Origin: Nocardia nova | GTDB lineage: Bacteria > Actinomycetota > Actinomycetes > Mycobacteriales > Mycobacteriaceae | NCBI RefSeq assembly: GCF_002933465.1 | Contig: NZ_PSZE01000042.1 | Span: forward strand, 1-39,558 | Length of the DNA: 39,558 nucleotides | Direction: 5' to 3' | In this document: positions 26,008-34,668 of the stretch, piece after piece | Numbering within the stretch: the stretch's first letter is position 1 | How the letters are laid out: each line of letters begins with the position of its first letter | Program-made: the position numbers and the translations under genes | The notes under the pieces: generated by a model | Databases searched by the model: none | What the model saw: only the letters and a program-made list of their open reading frames with translations | What the model was told of the DNA's origin: nothing

Positions 26008-26412
26008 ATGAGTTACGTCTTCAACGGCGATCCCCACGAATTGATCCCGGCCGCTCAGAAGGGCATCGGTTTGCAGGGTAACCACGAGGGATACCTCAAG
26101 GCCCTGCTCGCGGTCAAGGACGAGCTGGAGGCCGCGGTGCGGAGCCCGCAGGCCACACCGGCGATCGCCTCGTCCATGCAGAACGCGCTGGACAAGGGCA
26201 ACCGGCTGGGCAACGCATTCCAGGACATTCTCAACGTTCTGGTCGATTCGGCACACAAATTCAGTGCCGCCGACATGGATGCGTACGCCGATCTCATCCG
26301 GCAGCAGGAGCAGATGCACGGTGGTGCGCAGGCTCTCGGTACGGATATGGGTGCCGGGGCCGGCAACGTCGCGACCAGCACCATGGCAGGAAAAGTCAAC
26401 ATCGACTTCTAG
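26008..26412 (+). CDS. esxB: EsxB-like (CFP-10 position) WXG100-superfamily protein, atypical
   Basis: 134 residues, longer than the usual 100 or so, with GGAAAGGA at 25993-26000. Two helices are predicted (KGIGLQGNHEGYLKALLAVKDELEA and NALDKGNRLGNAFQDILNVLVD), the order of CFP-10. The turn where W-x-G belongs reads RSPQATP, so Trp and Gly are both missing. The export motif YxxxD of CFP-10 appears as F85-SAA-D89. A Met/Gly/Ala-rich tail extends about 40 residues further. I assign EsxB by its place after PPE and before EsxA and by the helix-turn-helix plan. If functional, EccC recognition must tolerate these changes. Confidence 0.78.
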   Translation: MSYVFNGDPHELIPAAQKGIGLQGNHEGYLKALLAVKDELEAAVRSPQATPAIASSMQNALDKGNRLGNAFQDILNVLVDSAHKFSAADMDAYADLIRQQEQMHGGAQALGTDMGAGAGNVATSTMAGKVNIDF

Positions 26413-26457
26413 TGCAACGCAGTAATTCACGTATCAATTATTCGAAAGGATTTCGCC

Positions 26458-26772
26458 ATGGCCGGTGGAATGCAGTACAAGTTCGGTGAAGTCGATACTC
26501 ACACGTTGACGTTCGACAACATCGTCAAGAACATTCAAGAAAACAACGGTGCGCTGGATTCGCTGGCGAAGGGTCTGCAAAGCTCCTTCACGGGTGAAGC
26601 CGGTGATCAAGGTTGGGGTCCCAAGATCCACGAGCTCCTGAACAAGATCACCGACTACAACAACGCACTCCATGCCCTGAACGCCACCGTGAAGAAGCAC
26701 TGCGCCAGCGGTGGCGCGATGCAGGACACGGACAAGCAGCAGGGTGGCCGATTCATGGCGCTCGAGATCTAG
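26458..26772 (+). CDS. esxA: EsxA-like (ESAT-6 position) WXG100-superfamily protein, variant turn
   Basis: 104 residues, with GAAAGGA at 26444-26450. Helix 1 ends in GLQSSF; the turn has F44-T-G46 where ESAT-6 has W-x-G, and a Trp appears nine residues later (W53). Helix 2 has DYNNALHALNATV, which aligns with ELNNALQNLARTI of ESAT-6, and the end (MQDTD to GRF) also follows ESAT-6. It should pair with the EsxB-like protein encoded just upstream. The 45-base gap between the two is AT-rich for this DNA (TATCAATTATTCG). The assignment rests on helix 2 and on gene order. Confidence 0.85.
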   Translation: MAGGMQYKFGEVDTHTLTFDNIVKNIQENNGALDSLAKGLQSSFTGEAGDQGWGPKIHELLNKITDYNNALHALNATVKKHCASGGAMQDTDKQQGGRFMALEI

Positions 26773-26776
26773 GCAT

Positions 26777-27646
26777 TTGCATCTCGAAGATCAGGTGGTC
26801 GACGATCCCGTCGCGGTCGAAATCAACGTCGATGCCGCCCTGCTGTTGAAAACGCTGGTCGGCATCGACTCGTATCCGCCGGTGCTGGCATTGCTGCCGA
26901 ACATCTACCGCATCGAGGACCGGGACCGGGTCCACGAGGTGGTGGCCGCGCAACTGACCGACGCGGGCGTACTCCTCGACGACGGACGAGTACATCCCGT
27001 GGTCGAGCGGTGGCTGCAATGCCTGTACCGGCCGGATGTGGAGCTGGCCGTTCGCATCGTGGATACGGGGCTGGACGGGGAACCACGCGGCATGCTGCGG
27101 TTGTCGCTGGTTCGTTCGGGGCTCGATCACGTGCTGGCGGTGCGTAACGACGACCACGTCGTCATCCAGTCGGTGTTCCAGCAGGACGAGGATCTGGACA
27201 TCCTTGCCGGGGCGATCGTCTCGGCACTGGGGTCGGCGCCCGCGGCCTCGCTCGAACCGTGGCAGGTGTCGTCCGCACAGCTCTCCGCCGTCGCGGCCGA
27301 ATTCGGCGAATCGGCCGAGCCGGCCGAATTACGGCGCGCCTTCGTGGAACTCGGCGCCCCGCCGCGGACCGCGGCGGTACTCGAGCGGGCGTTGGACGAG
27401 GTGTTCCGGCGGGCGGAGGTGCTCGTGCTGGAGCACCACGACGGGGAATACCCGCGACCGGAGGTGTGTCTTTCCGTGCTGGACACCGTTTCCGGACGGC
27501 TCGTGGTGAGTCCGAGTGTGGCGATGGATGGTGAACTCTGGTCGACCTATCAGCCGGGCGACGACGCGGCGATCCGCTCGGGAATCATCGCGCTGATCAA
27601 CCTTTTACCCGGCCGAAGTTGGTTCGAAACCAGCCGAATCAGCTGA
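26777..27646 (+). CDS. espG: EspG, cytosolic PE/PPE chaperone
   Basis: 289 residues from TTG 26777; GTG 26795 (283 residues) is almost as likely because neither has a strong ribosome site. The family pattern is present: an early strand-helix (VAVEINVDAALLLKTLVGID, then PPVLALL), a central beta-sheet (RGMLRLSLVRSGLDHVLAVRNDDHVVIQS) and a C-terminal sheet (RLVVSPSVAMDGELWSTYQPGDD). EspG binds the hydrophobic tip of its cognate PPE protein, keeps it soluble and releases it at the channel. Its position after esxA is that of espG3 in ESX-3; in ESX-1 espG1 lies far upstream. It starts four bases after the esxA stop. Confidence 0.88.
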   Translation: MHLEDQVVDDPVAVEINVDAALLLKTLVGIDSYPPVLALLPNIYRIEDRDRVHEVVAAQLTDAGVLLDDGRVHPVVERWLQCLYRPDVELAVRIVDTGLDGEPRGMLRLSLVRSGLDHVLAVRNDDHVVIQSVFQQDEDLDILAGAIVSALGSAPAASLEPWQVSSAQLSAVAAEFGESAEPAELRRAFVELGAPPRTAAVLERALDEVFRRAEVLVLEHHDGEYPRPEVCLSVLDTVSGRLVVSPSVAMDGELWSTYQPGDDAAIRSGIIALINLLPGRSWFETSRIS

Positions 27647-27677
27647 ATTCACAGCCGGTTTCGAGAAGGATGAGGAT

Positions 27678-29522
27678 ATGAACCGAGCACCGAATACGAA
27701 CGGGCATACGGCCGAGTCCGTGCGGGCTCGGGGTGGTTACGACGCCTATTTCACGCCGATCCCCGAATCGGCAGAGCGGGCCGGAGCCGCCGAAATGACG
27801 AACGACGATACGCGGCAGTCGGCCTCGCGACGGGATGCGGCGCCAACCTCCGCCGGATCGGCGGCGGCTGGCGCGCAACCGAATTCACCGTCGGCCGGTG
27901 CACCCCAACCGGCTACCGGGCCGACGGGCGCGCCCGCACCCGGCGGCGTAGCGCTACCGCCCGCGGGAGCCGCGTTCGCGCGGGAGAGTTACGGCGGTTT
28001 CGGCGATCTGCGTGCGAGCGGTGAGCGGAATCCGGCGGCCGGTGGATCGAGCGATATCGGCGCGTCCAGGTCCGACAGCGGCACGGTGAACACCACGGTG
28101 GGACAACAGAACACCACATCCGGAACCGTCGCGAACTCGGCGCAGCCCGGGTCGGCGCATGCTGCGTCCGCCGCGCCGCAGACGCCTCCCGCCCCGCCGC
28201 AGACGCCTCCCGCCGCGCCACAGGCGCCGACCGCTGCACCGCAAACCGCCGCGCCGCAGGCATCGTCCGCCGCGCCGCAGCCTGCCGCACCGTCCCCATT
28301 CGCGCCGCAACCGGCGTCCACGTCCGCCACCGATGCGGTCGCAGCCGCCAGCTCCGCGACATACGCGGCGGCGCAATCGAATTCGCCGTCCGGCGCGGGC
28401 GAGGGCGATGCGGCGGCCTGGACCGCGAGCACCGAACCCGCGGCGTGGACGCCGCAGTCGGCGACCCCGGAGAGTCGGCCCGCGGCCTGGCAGCAACCGC
28501 AGGCGAGCGGAGCCCAGCTCCCGGACCGGCTGAGCCAGGCCGAGGCCGCCGCCCGGGTCGAGGTGCTGCCGGCGACCCTGACCTCGATGGATCTGCTGGC
28601 CGATATCACCGCTGCTCGGCGAGCCCAGCTCAAGTCCACGACCGGCATGCGGGGTGCGCTGAACAAGGTTGGCTTCAATCTGGGACTGTCGCCGGCCGAA
28701 CAGCGCACCGAAGACCGTCGCGCCCGGATCCGCCGACAGTTGAACGCGCCCTATCAGATCGCGGTGATCAGTGTGAAGGGCGGCGTCGGCCGCACCACGA
28801 TCGCGGCGACGCTGGGATCCACGTTCGCCGGGCTGCGGCCCGACCGCGTGGTCGCCGTGGACGCCAACCCCGACTTCGGTGACCTGCCCTCGCGTACCGC
28901 GCCGCATCCCTACGGGCTGACCCTGCGCGATATGGCGCAGGCCGCGAATCTGGACGCCTTCTCGGCGGTGCATTCGTTCACTTCCATCAACAACGCCGAT
29001 CTGGCGGTGCTGGCCTCGCCGTGGAGTACCGAGTCGATCGAGGCGCTGTCCGGCCGGGAGTTCGGCGTCGCCGTGCAGACGCTGCGGCGGCACTACAATC
29101 TTCTGATCGTCGACTGCGGCACCGGCGTGCTCGATTCGATCACCCAGATGGTGCTGAAGACCAGTGATGCGATCGTGGTCGTCACACCCCCGACCGTCGG
29201 CGGTGTAAAGGGTGCCGTCGCGACCCTCAATTGGCTGAATTCCCATGGGCTGCAACATCTCATCGCCGGTTCGGTGGTGGCGATCGTGCATCAGCAACCG
29301 GTCAAGCCGACCGTCGAGGTCGAACAGATCGAGAAGCTGTTCGCCACCGCGCAGCGTCCGACCCGAGTGGTGCCCTACGACGAGCATCTCGCCGAGGGCG
29401 GTGAGATCGATCTGCGCCTGCTCGACAAGACCACCCTGCTGGCCTTCGAGGAACTCGCCGCCGGCCTCGGCGACGGATTCCCCGGCTATCCGGGAGCGGC
29501 GACGAGCGGGGTCCGCCGATGA
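27678..29522 (+). CDS. espI: EspI-like protein: Ala/Pro-rich N-terminus plus MinD/ParA-type ATPase
   Basis: 614 residues. The first 290 or so are Ala/Pro/Gln-rich and disordered, with many AAPQ-type repeats. The rest is a deviant-Walker MinD/ParA ATPase with KGGVGRTT at 367-374, VAVDANPDFGD and LLIVDCGTGVLD. This fusion is EspI of ESX-1 (Rv3876) and its ESX-2 counterpart. In M. tuberculosis EspI lowers ESX-1 activity when ATP is short; a gating role is inferred here. ESX-3 has no such gene, so it is an ESX-1-type trait in an ESX-3-ordered core. The ATG follows GAAGGATGAGG, and the stop overlaps eccD as ATGA. Confidence 0.88.
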   Translation: MNRAPNTNGHTAESVRARGGYDAYFTPIPESAERAGAAEMTNDDTRQSASRRDAAPTSAGSAAAGAQPNSPSAGAPQPATGPTGAPAPGGVALPPAGAAFARESYGGFGDLRASGERNPAAGGSSDIGASRSDSGTVNTTVGQQNTTSGTVANSAQPGSAHAASAAPQTPPAPPQTPPAAPQAPTAAPQTAAPQASSAAPQPAAPSPFAPQPASTSATDAVAAASSATYAAAQSNSPSGAGEGDAAAWTASTEPAAWTPQSATPESRPAAWQQPQASGAQLPDRLSQAEAAARVEVLPATLTSMDLLADITAARRAQLKSTTGMRGALNKVGFNLGLSPAEQRTEDRRARIRRQLNAPYQIAVISVKGGVGRTTIAATLGSTFAGLRPDRVVAVDANPDFGDLPSRTAPHPYGLTLRDMAQAANLDAFSAVHSFTSINNADLAVLASPWSTESIEALSGREFGVAVQTLRRHYNLLIVDCGTGVLDSITQMVLKTSDAIVVVTPPTVGGVKGAVATLNWLNSHGLQHLIAGSVVAIVHQQPVKPTVEVEQIEKLFATAQRPTRVVPYDEHLAEGGEIDLRLLDKTTLLAFEELAAGLGDGFPGYPGAATSGVRR

Positions 29523-31051
29523 GCACGGCCGTCGCGGCGCCGGGTGCCGCCCCGCGGGCGGCGGCACAACAGGCCGAGGTGGCGCGGGCACGGATCGCGG
29601 TCCTGGTCGCGACCTATCAGGTCGATGTGGTCGTTCCGACGAAGTTCGCCGTGGAGACCTTCATCGACGACCTGCTCGGGGTGCTCGCGCGCGCGATCGA
29701 CGACGAGACGGTGGATTTCACGCCGCCGGCGGGTCAGTGGAGCCTGGCCCGGCCGGGCGAGCAGCCGATTCCGCGGTGGCGCAGCCTGGCCGACCACGAC
29801 GTGGTCGACGGCACGGTGCTGATGCTGTCCGTGGTGGAGTCGGCAGAGGTTTTCACCCCGGTCGTCGAGGACATCACCGACGCACTCGCGGCGATCAACG
29901 AGCGCGAATTCGCGGAGTTCGATTCCGAAACCGTTGCCACGGTCGGTTCCGCGGCGCTCGGTGTGGGCGCCTTGGTGGCGGCGGTCTTGTTGTCCTGGTC
30001 GTGGACTCGCAGCGGGTCGCTGTGGTGGTGCGGGCTGCCCGCTCTGCTGCTCGGCGCCGCCTGCTGGGGCGCGGCCGTCGTGGCGGGTCGGGGCAGGACG
30101 CCCGTCCGCGTCGTCCTGGGATTGGAATTATCCGCACTGCCACTGCTTTTTGCGGGCGGTGCGATGCTGGTGCCGCCGGCCTACGGTCAGCCGGGTGGCT
30201 TCGCCGCGGCGAATGTCGCAGCCGGCGCGGTCGTCGCCGCGGTCGCGGCGGTAACGATGTTGCGGGCGAGCGAGTCCGGCACTTCGGCGCTGACCGCGGT
30301 CGCGACCATCGGAGTGGTCCTGGCCTTCGCGGCGCTGGTCCCGACCTATGTCGACGTATCTGTCGAAAAAGTCGCGGGCGGAATCGTTTTCGCAGCAGCG
30401 GTGCTGTTGACCGCGGCGCCGCGACTGGCCGTGGTCGCGGCGCGGATCCGGCCGCCGGATCTGCCGGACCCCGGCAACGAGGTGGCGCCGGCCACGCTCA
30501 CCGATATCTTCGACGCGGAGACCGTGCGTGCGGATCAGCTCGATCAAAGCGCCGATGCGGAGCGGGAACTGCGCCCGAACACCGGGATCGAAACTCGCGC
30601 CCGGCTGGCCGTGACCAGCCTGCGCGGTCTCATCGCGGCGGTGTCGGCCCTGCTGGCGGGGGGTGTGGTCGTGGCCGCCGAGCAGGCGCCCGGTGGGATC
30701 CGCGAAATCGTGCTGGGCGCCGCCGTGGCGGGCATTCTCGTCATGCGGGCGCGCTGGTATCCGGATCGGGTGCAGGCGGTTTCGCTGTGCGCCGCCTCGG
30801 CGGTGGCGACGGTGGGGGTCGCGGCGGTCACCGTCGGCGCGTACGGCACCGACTACGCGCGACTGGCTGTCGTCGGGGTGCTCGTCGTCGCCGCGGTCGC
30901 GGCCTGCGTCGCCGCCTTGCGGCTGCCCGGCCGACGCCTGTCTCCGGTGACGCGACGCGTCATCGACCTGGTGGAGTACGCGCTCATCCTGCTGGTTCCG
31001 GTGATCGCCTTCTGGATCATGGGCATATACACGGCGATGCGAGCGATCTGA
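29519..31051 (+). CDS. eccD: EccD, multi-spanning channel subunit
   Basis: 510 residues, the usual EccD length. The N-terminal 100 or so form a ubiquitin-like cytosolic domain (RIAVLVATYQVDVVVPTKF). From about residue 140 come many Ala/Val/Leu-rich membrane helices, consistent with the eleven expected, broken by one long cytosolic loop at about 315-355. EccD dimers form the membrane vestibule of the ESX pore. The gene overlaps espI by four bases and its TGA shares a base with the mycP ATG. Confidence 0.94.
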   Translation: MSTAVAAPGAAPRAAAQQAEVARARIAVLVATYQVDVVVPTKFAVETFIDDLLGVLARAIDDETVDFTPPAGQWSLARPGEQPIPRWRSLADHDVVDGTVLMLSVVESAEVFTPVVEDITDALAAINEREFAEFDSETVATVGSAALGVGALVAAVLLSWSWTRSGSLWWCGLPALLLGAACWGAAVVAGRGRTPVRVVLGLELSALPLLFAGGAMLVPPAYGQPGGFAAANVAAGAVVAAVAAVTMLRASESGTSALTAVATIGVVLAFAALVPTYVDVSVEKVAGGIVFAAAVLLTAAPRLAVVAARIRPPDLPDPGNEVAPATLTDIFDAETVRADQLDQSADAERELRPNTGIETRARLAVTSLRGLIAAVSALLAGGVVVAAEQAPGGIREIVLGAAVAGILVMRARWYPDRVQAVSLCAASAVATVGVAAVTVGAYGTDYARLAVVGVLVVAAVAACVAALRLPGRRLSPVTRRVIDLVEYALILLVPVIAFWIMGIYTAMRAI

Positions 31052-32427
31052 TGATCATGCGCAGACCGGTGAGCGTGCTGCTCGCCGGATTGGTGGCGGC
31101 GCTGACGGTCGCGCCGGCGGCCGTGATCGCCCCGGCCGCGGCGGTGGATCCGCCCGAGGCGATCGTCGGGGCCGCGCCGCCGGATGGGCCCCCGGGGCCG
31201 GAACAACCGACCAAACAGGACAAGGGCTGCCTGGCCGCGGGCGTCCTGCCGGGCAGTGACCTGACCCAGGTTCCGCCGTCCGACCGCGCGCTGGATCTGC
31301 GGCGAGTCCGGCCGCTCAGCCGTGGCACCGGGGTCACCGTCGCGGTGATCGACACCGGTGTCGCTCCGAATCCCCGGCTGCCGAACCTGGTCGGTGGTGG
31401 CGACTACGTCGCCGCCGGGGGCGACGGACTGTCGGATTGCGATGCGCACGGCACCCTGGTCGCCGGGATCATCGCCGCAGCTCCGGATCAGGCCGACGGA
31501 TTCGCCGGGGTCGCGCCCGACGCGCACGTGATCTCCATTCGCTACCGGTCCGGTGCGTTCAGCCTGGAACGTCCGGAGTCGGGCAACTCCGACGACGAAC
31601 CCGCCCGCCAGATCCGGACTTTGGCCCGGGCGATCACCCATGCCGCGAATCTGGGCGCCGGTGTGATCACCGTGGCGCTGCCGGTCTGCCTCGGTGCCAA
31701 TGCGCGTATCGATCAATCGATGCTCGCGGCCGCTGTGGGCTACGCGGTGCACGTGCGCGGTGCGCTCATCGTCGCGGGTGCGGGCAACACCGGCGAGGCC
31801 GGTTGTCAGCAGAACCCCGATATCGATCCGAGCCGGCCCACCGACTCTCGCAATTGGAAAGGCGTCCAGACCATTTCGACGCCCGGGTGGTATGCGCCGG
31901 ATGTGCTGACGGTCGGCTTCACCACCGCTACCGGCGCGCCGATGCCCGAATCACTTTGGGGCCCTTGGGTTTCGGTGGCCGCCCCCGGAACCGGAATCGA
32001 ATCGCTCGGCCCCGGCGGTGGTGGGCTCATCAATGCCGTCGGAGCCGGCGACAAGATGGTTCCGGTGGGGGGCGCCTCCTTCGCCGCGGCCTACGTCAGC
32101 GGGGTGGCGGCGCTGTTGCGCTCGCGGTTCCCGAACGAGACGCCCGGCGAGATCGCCGCGCGACTGCAGGCCGGCGCCCATGCGCCCGCCCGTGGGGTCG
32201 ACAACGTCGTCGGCGCCGGGGTGATCGACCCGGCCGCGTCGCTCGGCTATTCCGAACCGCCGCAGGCGCCGAGCGGGTTGTTCCGTACCTCGGCGCTGAT
32301 CGTGCCTCCACCCGGGCGTCCGGCCGACCGGCGTCCCGGAATCACGGCACTCGTCGTCGTGGCGGTGGCGCTGTTGCTCGGGGTGGGGGCCGGTTATGCC
32401 AACTCCATCGTCCGGAGGCGTGGGTGA
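31051..32427 (+). CDS. mycP: MycP, membrane-anchored subtilisin-like mycosin
   Basis: 458 residues from ATG 31051, which overlaps the eccD stop by one base. A Sec signal peptide (MIMRRPVSVLLAGLVAALTV) precedes a subtilase domain with Asp101 (VIDTGVAPN), His133 (DAHGTLVAGI), oxyanion Asn246 (AGAGNTGE) and Ser343 (GASFAAAYVSG), so the enzyme should be active. A Pro-rich stretch leads to a C-terminal membrane helix (ALVVVAVALLLGVGAGYA) and a short basic cytosolic end. Mycosins stabilise the ESX channel on the outer face and in ESX-1 cleave EspB, which is present in this locus. It is coupled to eccE by a GTGA overlap. Confidence 0.95.
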   Translation: MIMRRPVSVLLAGLVAALTVAPAAVIAPAAAVDPPEAIVGAAPPDGPPGPEQPTKQDKGCLAAGVLPGSDLTQVPPSDRALDLRRVRPLSRGTGVTVAVIDTGVAPNPRLPNLVGGGDYVAAGGDGLSDCDAHGTLVAGIIAAAPDQADGFAGVAPDAHVISIRYRSGAFSLERPESGNSDDEPARQIRTLARAITHAANLGAGVITVALPVCLGANARIDQSMLAAAVGYAVHVRGALIVAGAGNTGEAGCQQNPDIDPSRPTDSRNWKGVQTISTPGWYAPDVLTVGFTTATGAPMPESLWGPWVSVAAPGTGIESLGPGGGGLINAVGAGDKMVPVGGASFAAAYVSGVAALLRSRFPNETPGEIAARLQAGAHAPARGVDNVVGAGVIDPAASLGYSEPPQAPSGLFRTSALIVPPPGRPADRRPGITALVVVAVALLLGVGAGYANSIVRRRG

Positions 32428-34172
32428 GTTTTCCGAGGATCGGAGGCGGCGCGCCCGAGCGCGGACCGCTGGCGGCGGTGGTGATCGTCGGAAGCGTCGC
32501 CGTGGCGGGCCTGTGGGGCCGGGTGCCGTGGTGGATCGCACCGGCGGCGGCGACGGTCGTGGCGATCACCCTCACAGCGCGTGTCGGCGAGCGCACCGCG
32601 GTGCGGTGGCTGCTCGACTGGTGTGACTATCGCTTCGGGCGGCAGGCGCGCCAGGAGCTGCTGCATCGGCTGTCGCGATTACGCGACGTCGAGGTGGCCG
32701 CGGGCGTCTGCGGTATCCGGGAGGACGGATCGTCGTATGTGGCGATGGTCCAGCTCGCGCCGAATCTGGATCTGCCGACCGTGATCGCCGAGCGTGAGCT
32801 CTATACCGAGGACACCGTCCCGGTGCAGGATCTGCTGCCGATGCTCGACCAGTTCGGTGTCCGCATCGAGATCGACATCGTGACGACCGGTCAGCGGGTA
32901 CGCCCGGCCGGCAGTTACAGCATGCTCTACGACCAGCTGATCGGCCCGCACCCGGTGGTCGGCGACCGCATGACCTGGCTGGTGCTGCGGCTGGATCCGG
33001 AGCACAACCTGGAGGCCCTGGTGCGGCGGGGTCCGGTGGCGCGGTCCGCTCCCCGGGCACTGGCCTCAGCCGCCCATCGCATCGCCGGTCGTCTGCGGGA
33101 ACGGGGGATGGTCGCGCACGCGCTGCCCGCCGAGGCACTGGGTGATGCGATCCGCCTGCTGCACGCCGGCGTGGAACTGACCGATCTGCGGGAGACATGG
33201 CATCACCTGGAATCCTCGGCACCGGGACGCAGTGTCACCAGTTACCTGATCGACTGGACCCGGCTCGGCGACGCCGGCCTGGACGACTGCTGGTCGTGGC
33301 ACCGCGGGCGCACCACGGTGGTGGTCAGCCTGGCCGGCGGCGCGCTGGGCGCTCGCGGCCTGGTGCGTTACGTGGGCCCGGTGTCCTCGGCCGCCCCGCC
33401 GGGGTATCTGCGACCGCTGGGCGGGCGGCAGGCCGAGGCGTTGCGCGCGAGTTTGCCCACTTCGACCTCGGTCCATCGCATTCCGCGCACGGAATCCGGG
33501 GGCGATACGGCGACTCCGGAGCAGCTGGACGCATTGACCATCGCGATCGGTCCGAGCGGTCAGATCCTCGGTTCGATCAGCGGCAGGCCCAAACACACGC
33601 TGGCGTTGCCGCTGTTCGACCCGGTGCGGTACAACCCGCGTCACCGCACGATCGATGTCTACGCCGACCTTCCGGTCGCCCAGCAGATCGTGCTGCGCGC
33701 GATGGTCGTGGGCGCGGATGTGGAAGTGCACTCGGCCCGGCCGCAGCGCTGGCAGCAACTCGTCACAGCGGTGGGCGATCCCGATTCGCTACGGCTGGCG
33801 ACCGACGCCTCCGGCACCGAGCAGGCCCCGGCGGCGGCCGGCCAGGCGACCATCGCGGTCTTCGACCAGATACCTCCGCGCGCCTCGGCCGCGCACACGA
33901 CGGTGACCATCAGCGAACCCGGCGCACCCCGTCGGCGGTCCGCCGATCTGGCGATCGACCAGGTGAGCGAGACCGCCATCGACGTCAGCATTCCGATGCG
34001 GACGGTGCGCGTGGATCTGATCGAGCCGCGAGGTGAAACCAGATATCTGGACTCCATGGGCAATCCACCGGCAGCCGGACCTCCGGCGATCACGGTGGCG
34101 GGTGGCGCATCGATGCCGCCGGCAGGTCCGGCTCATGTGGTCGACGCCGAATCGGACGAGGTGAGACGGTAA
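32424..34172 (+). CDS. eccE: EccE, peripheral channel subunit
   Basis: 582 residues from GTG 32424, overlapping the mycP stop by four bases. Two N-terminal membrane helices (PLAAVVIVGSVAVAGLW and WWIAPAAATVVAITLTA) are followed by the cytosolic EccE domain, with FGRQARQELLHRLSRLRDVEV and TYLIDW-type segments. The C-terminal 120 residues are more variable and Ala/Pro-rich. EccE sits at the rim of the ESX membrane complex next to EccB, EccC and EccD. The order eccD-mycP-eccE is that of ESX-3; in ESX-1 eccE precedes mycP. The stop TAATG shares a base with the next gene. Confidence 0.93.
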   Translation: MSFPRIGGGAPERGPLAAVVIVGSVAVAGLWGRVPWWIAPAAATVVAITLTARVGERTAVRWLLDWCDYRFGRQARQELLHRLSRLRDVEVAAGVCGIREDGSSYVAMVQLAPNLDLPTVIAERELYTEDTVPVQDLLPMLDQFGVRIEIDIVTTGQRVRPAGSYSMLYDQLIGPHPVVGDRMTWLVLRLDPEHNLEALVRRGPVARSAPRALASAAHRIAGRLRERGMVAHALPAEALGDAIRLLHAGVELTDLRETWHHLESSAPGRSVTSYLIDWTRLGDAGLDDCWSWHRGRTTVVVSLAGGALGARGLVRYVGPVSSAAPPGYLRPLGGRQAEALRASLPTSTSVHRIPRTESGGDTATPEQLDALTIAIGPSGQILGSISGRPKHTLALPLFDPVRYNPRHRTIDVYADLPVAQQIVLRAMVVGADVEVHSARPQRWQQLVTAVGDPDSLRLATDASGTEQAPAAAGQATIAVFDQIPPRASAAHTTVTISEPGAPRRRSADLAIDQVSETAIDVSIPMRTVRVDLIEPRGETRYLDSMGNPPAAGPPAITVAGGASMPPAGPAHVVDAESDEVRR

Positions 34173-34591
34173 TGTTGATCAACGTGGTAGCGGACTCCGC
34201 AGCGGACGGCAGGCAATCTTCGGATCGAGACCCACAGAACAGACACCAGAATGGAGGCGAGTTCGGGGTGCTCGATCCCGAGCGTCGTGAGTCCGGCGCC
34301 GATGAGCAACTGACACCGCGGCAAGCGGCGGCGGCGATCTTCTCGGCCAGATTGTCGGAGCTGATCGCCGAATCGGTGGTATCCACCGAGGATGGCTCGA
34401 CCCGTTCGCTGACCTTGTATTCGCTGGCTCAGCATCTCGAGCTGGCCTATCCGGATGTTCCGGTGTCGCAGTCGGGTCTGTATCGACTGGTGCACGGCGA
34501 AGCGATTCCCAGGCTCGATCTGATCATCGCCCTGGCCCGTGTCTTCGATGTGCCGCCGGAGTATTTCGTGGCGGCCGAATCCGGCCGCTGA
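34172..34591 (+). CDS. small HTH regulator, XRE/EspR-like
   Basis: 139 residues from ATG 34172, which overlaps the eccE stop. A second start, GTG 34268 (107 residues), has GGAGGCG at 34253-34259 eight bases before it and may be the main one. The first 32 residues are polar and without structure. The rest is a helical DNA-binding domain: ARLSELIAESV, a spacer, LAQHLELAYPDVPVSQSGLYRLVHGEAIPRLDLIIALARVFDV-type HTH core split by short turns, then PPEYF. It resembles the N-terminal half of EspR, which acts on ESX-1 genes in M. tuberculosis; the EspR dimerisation half is shorter or absent. Its place inside the operon makes it the first candidate for binding the repeated palindrome. A GCGGCCG/CGGCCGC hairpin (34571-34588) ends the gene. 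Confidence 0.75.
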   Translation: MLINVVADSAADGRQSSDRDPQNRHQNGGEFGVLDPERRESGADEQLTPRQAAAAIFSARLSELIAESVVSTEDGSTRSLTLYSLAQHLELAYPDVPVSQSGLYRLVHGEAIPRLDLIIALARVFDVPPEYFVAAESGR

Positions 34592-34607
34592 TCCCGCCGG
34601 CCCGAAC

Positions 34608-34623
34608 TTCTCTCCAGCGGGAA
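34608..34623. promoter_or_regulatory. weak sixth copy of the palindromic site
   Basis: TTCTCT-CCAG-CGGGAA matches 9 of the 12 half-site bases of TTCCCA-N4-TGGGAA. It is in the 77-base gap after the HTH gene, centred about 53 bases before the ATG at 34669. Alone it would not be called; its position makes it worth listing. Confidence 0.35.
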
Positions 34624-34668
34624 TAGGCTTGGCGCGGACCGTATTCCGGTCCCGATACCATCGCACGC

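Noticed and set aside
16762..34172. ESX-4-type ancestral locus
   Set aside because: EccA, EspG, EccE, PE and PPE are all present; ESX-4 of mycobacteria lacks most of these.
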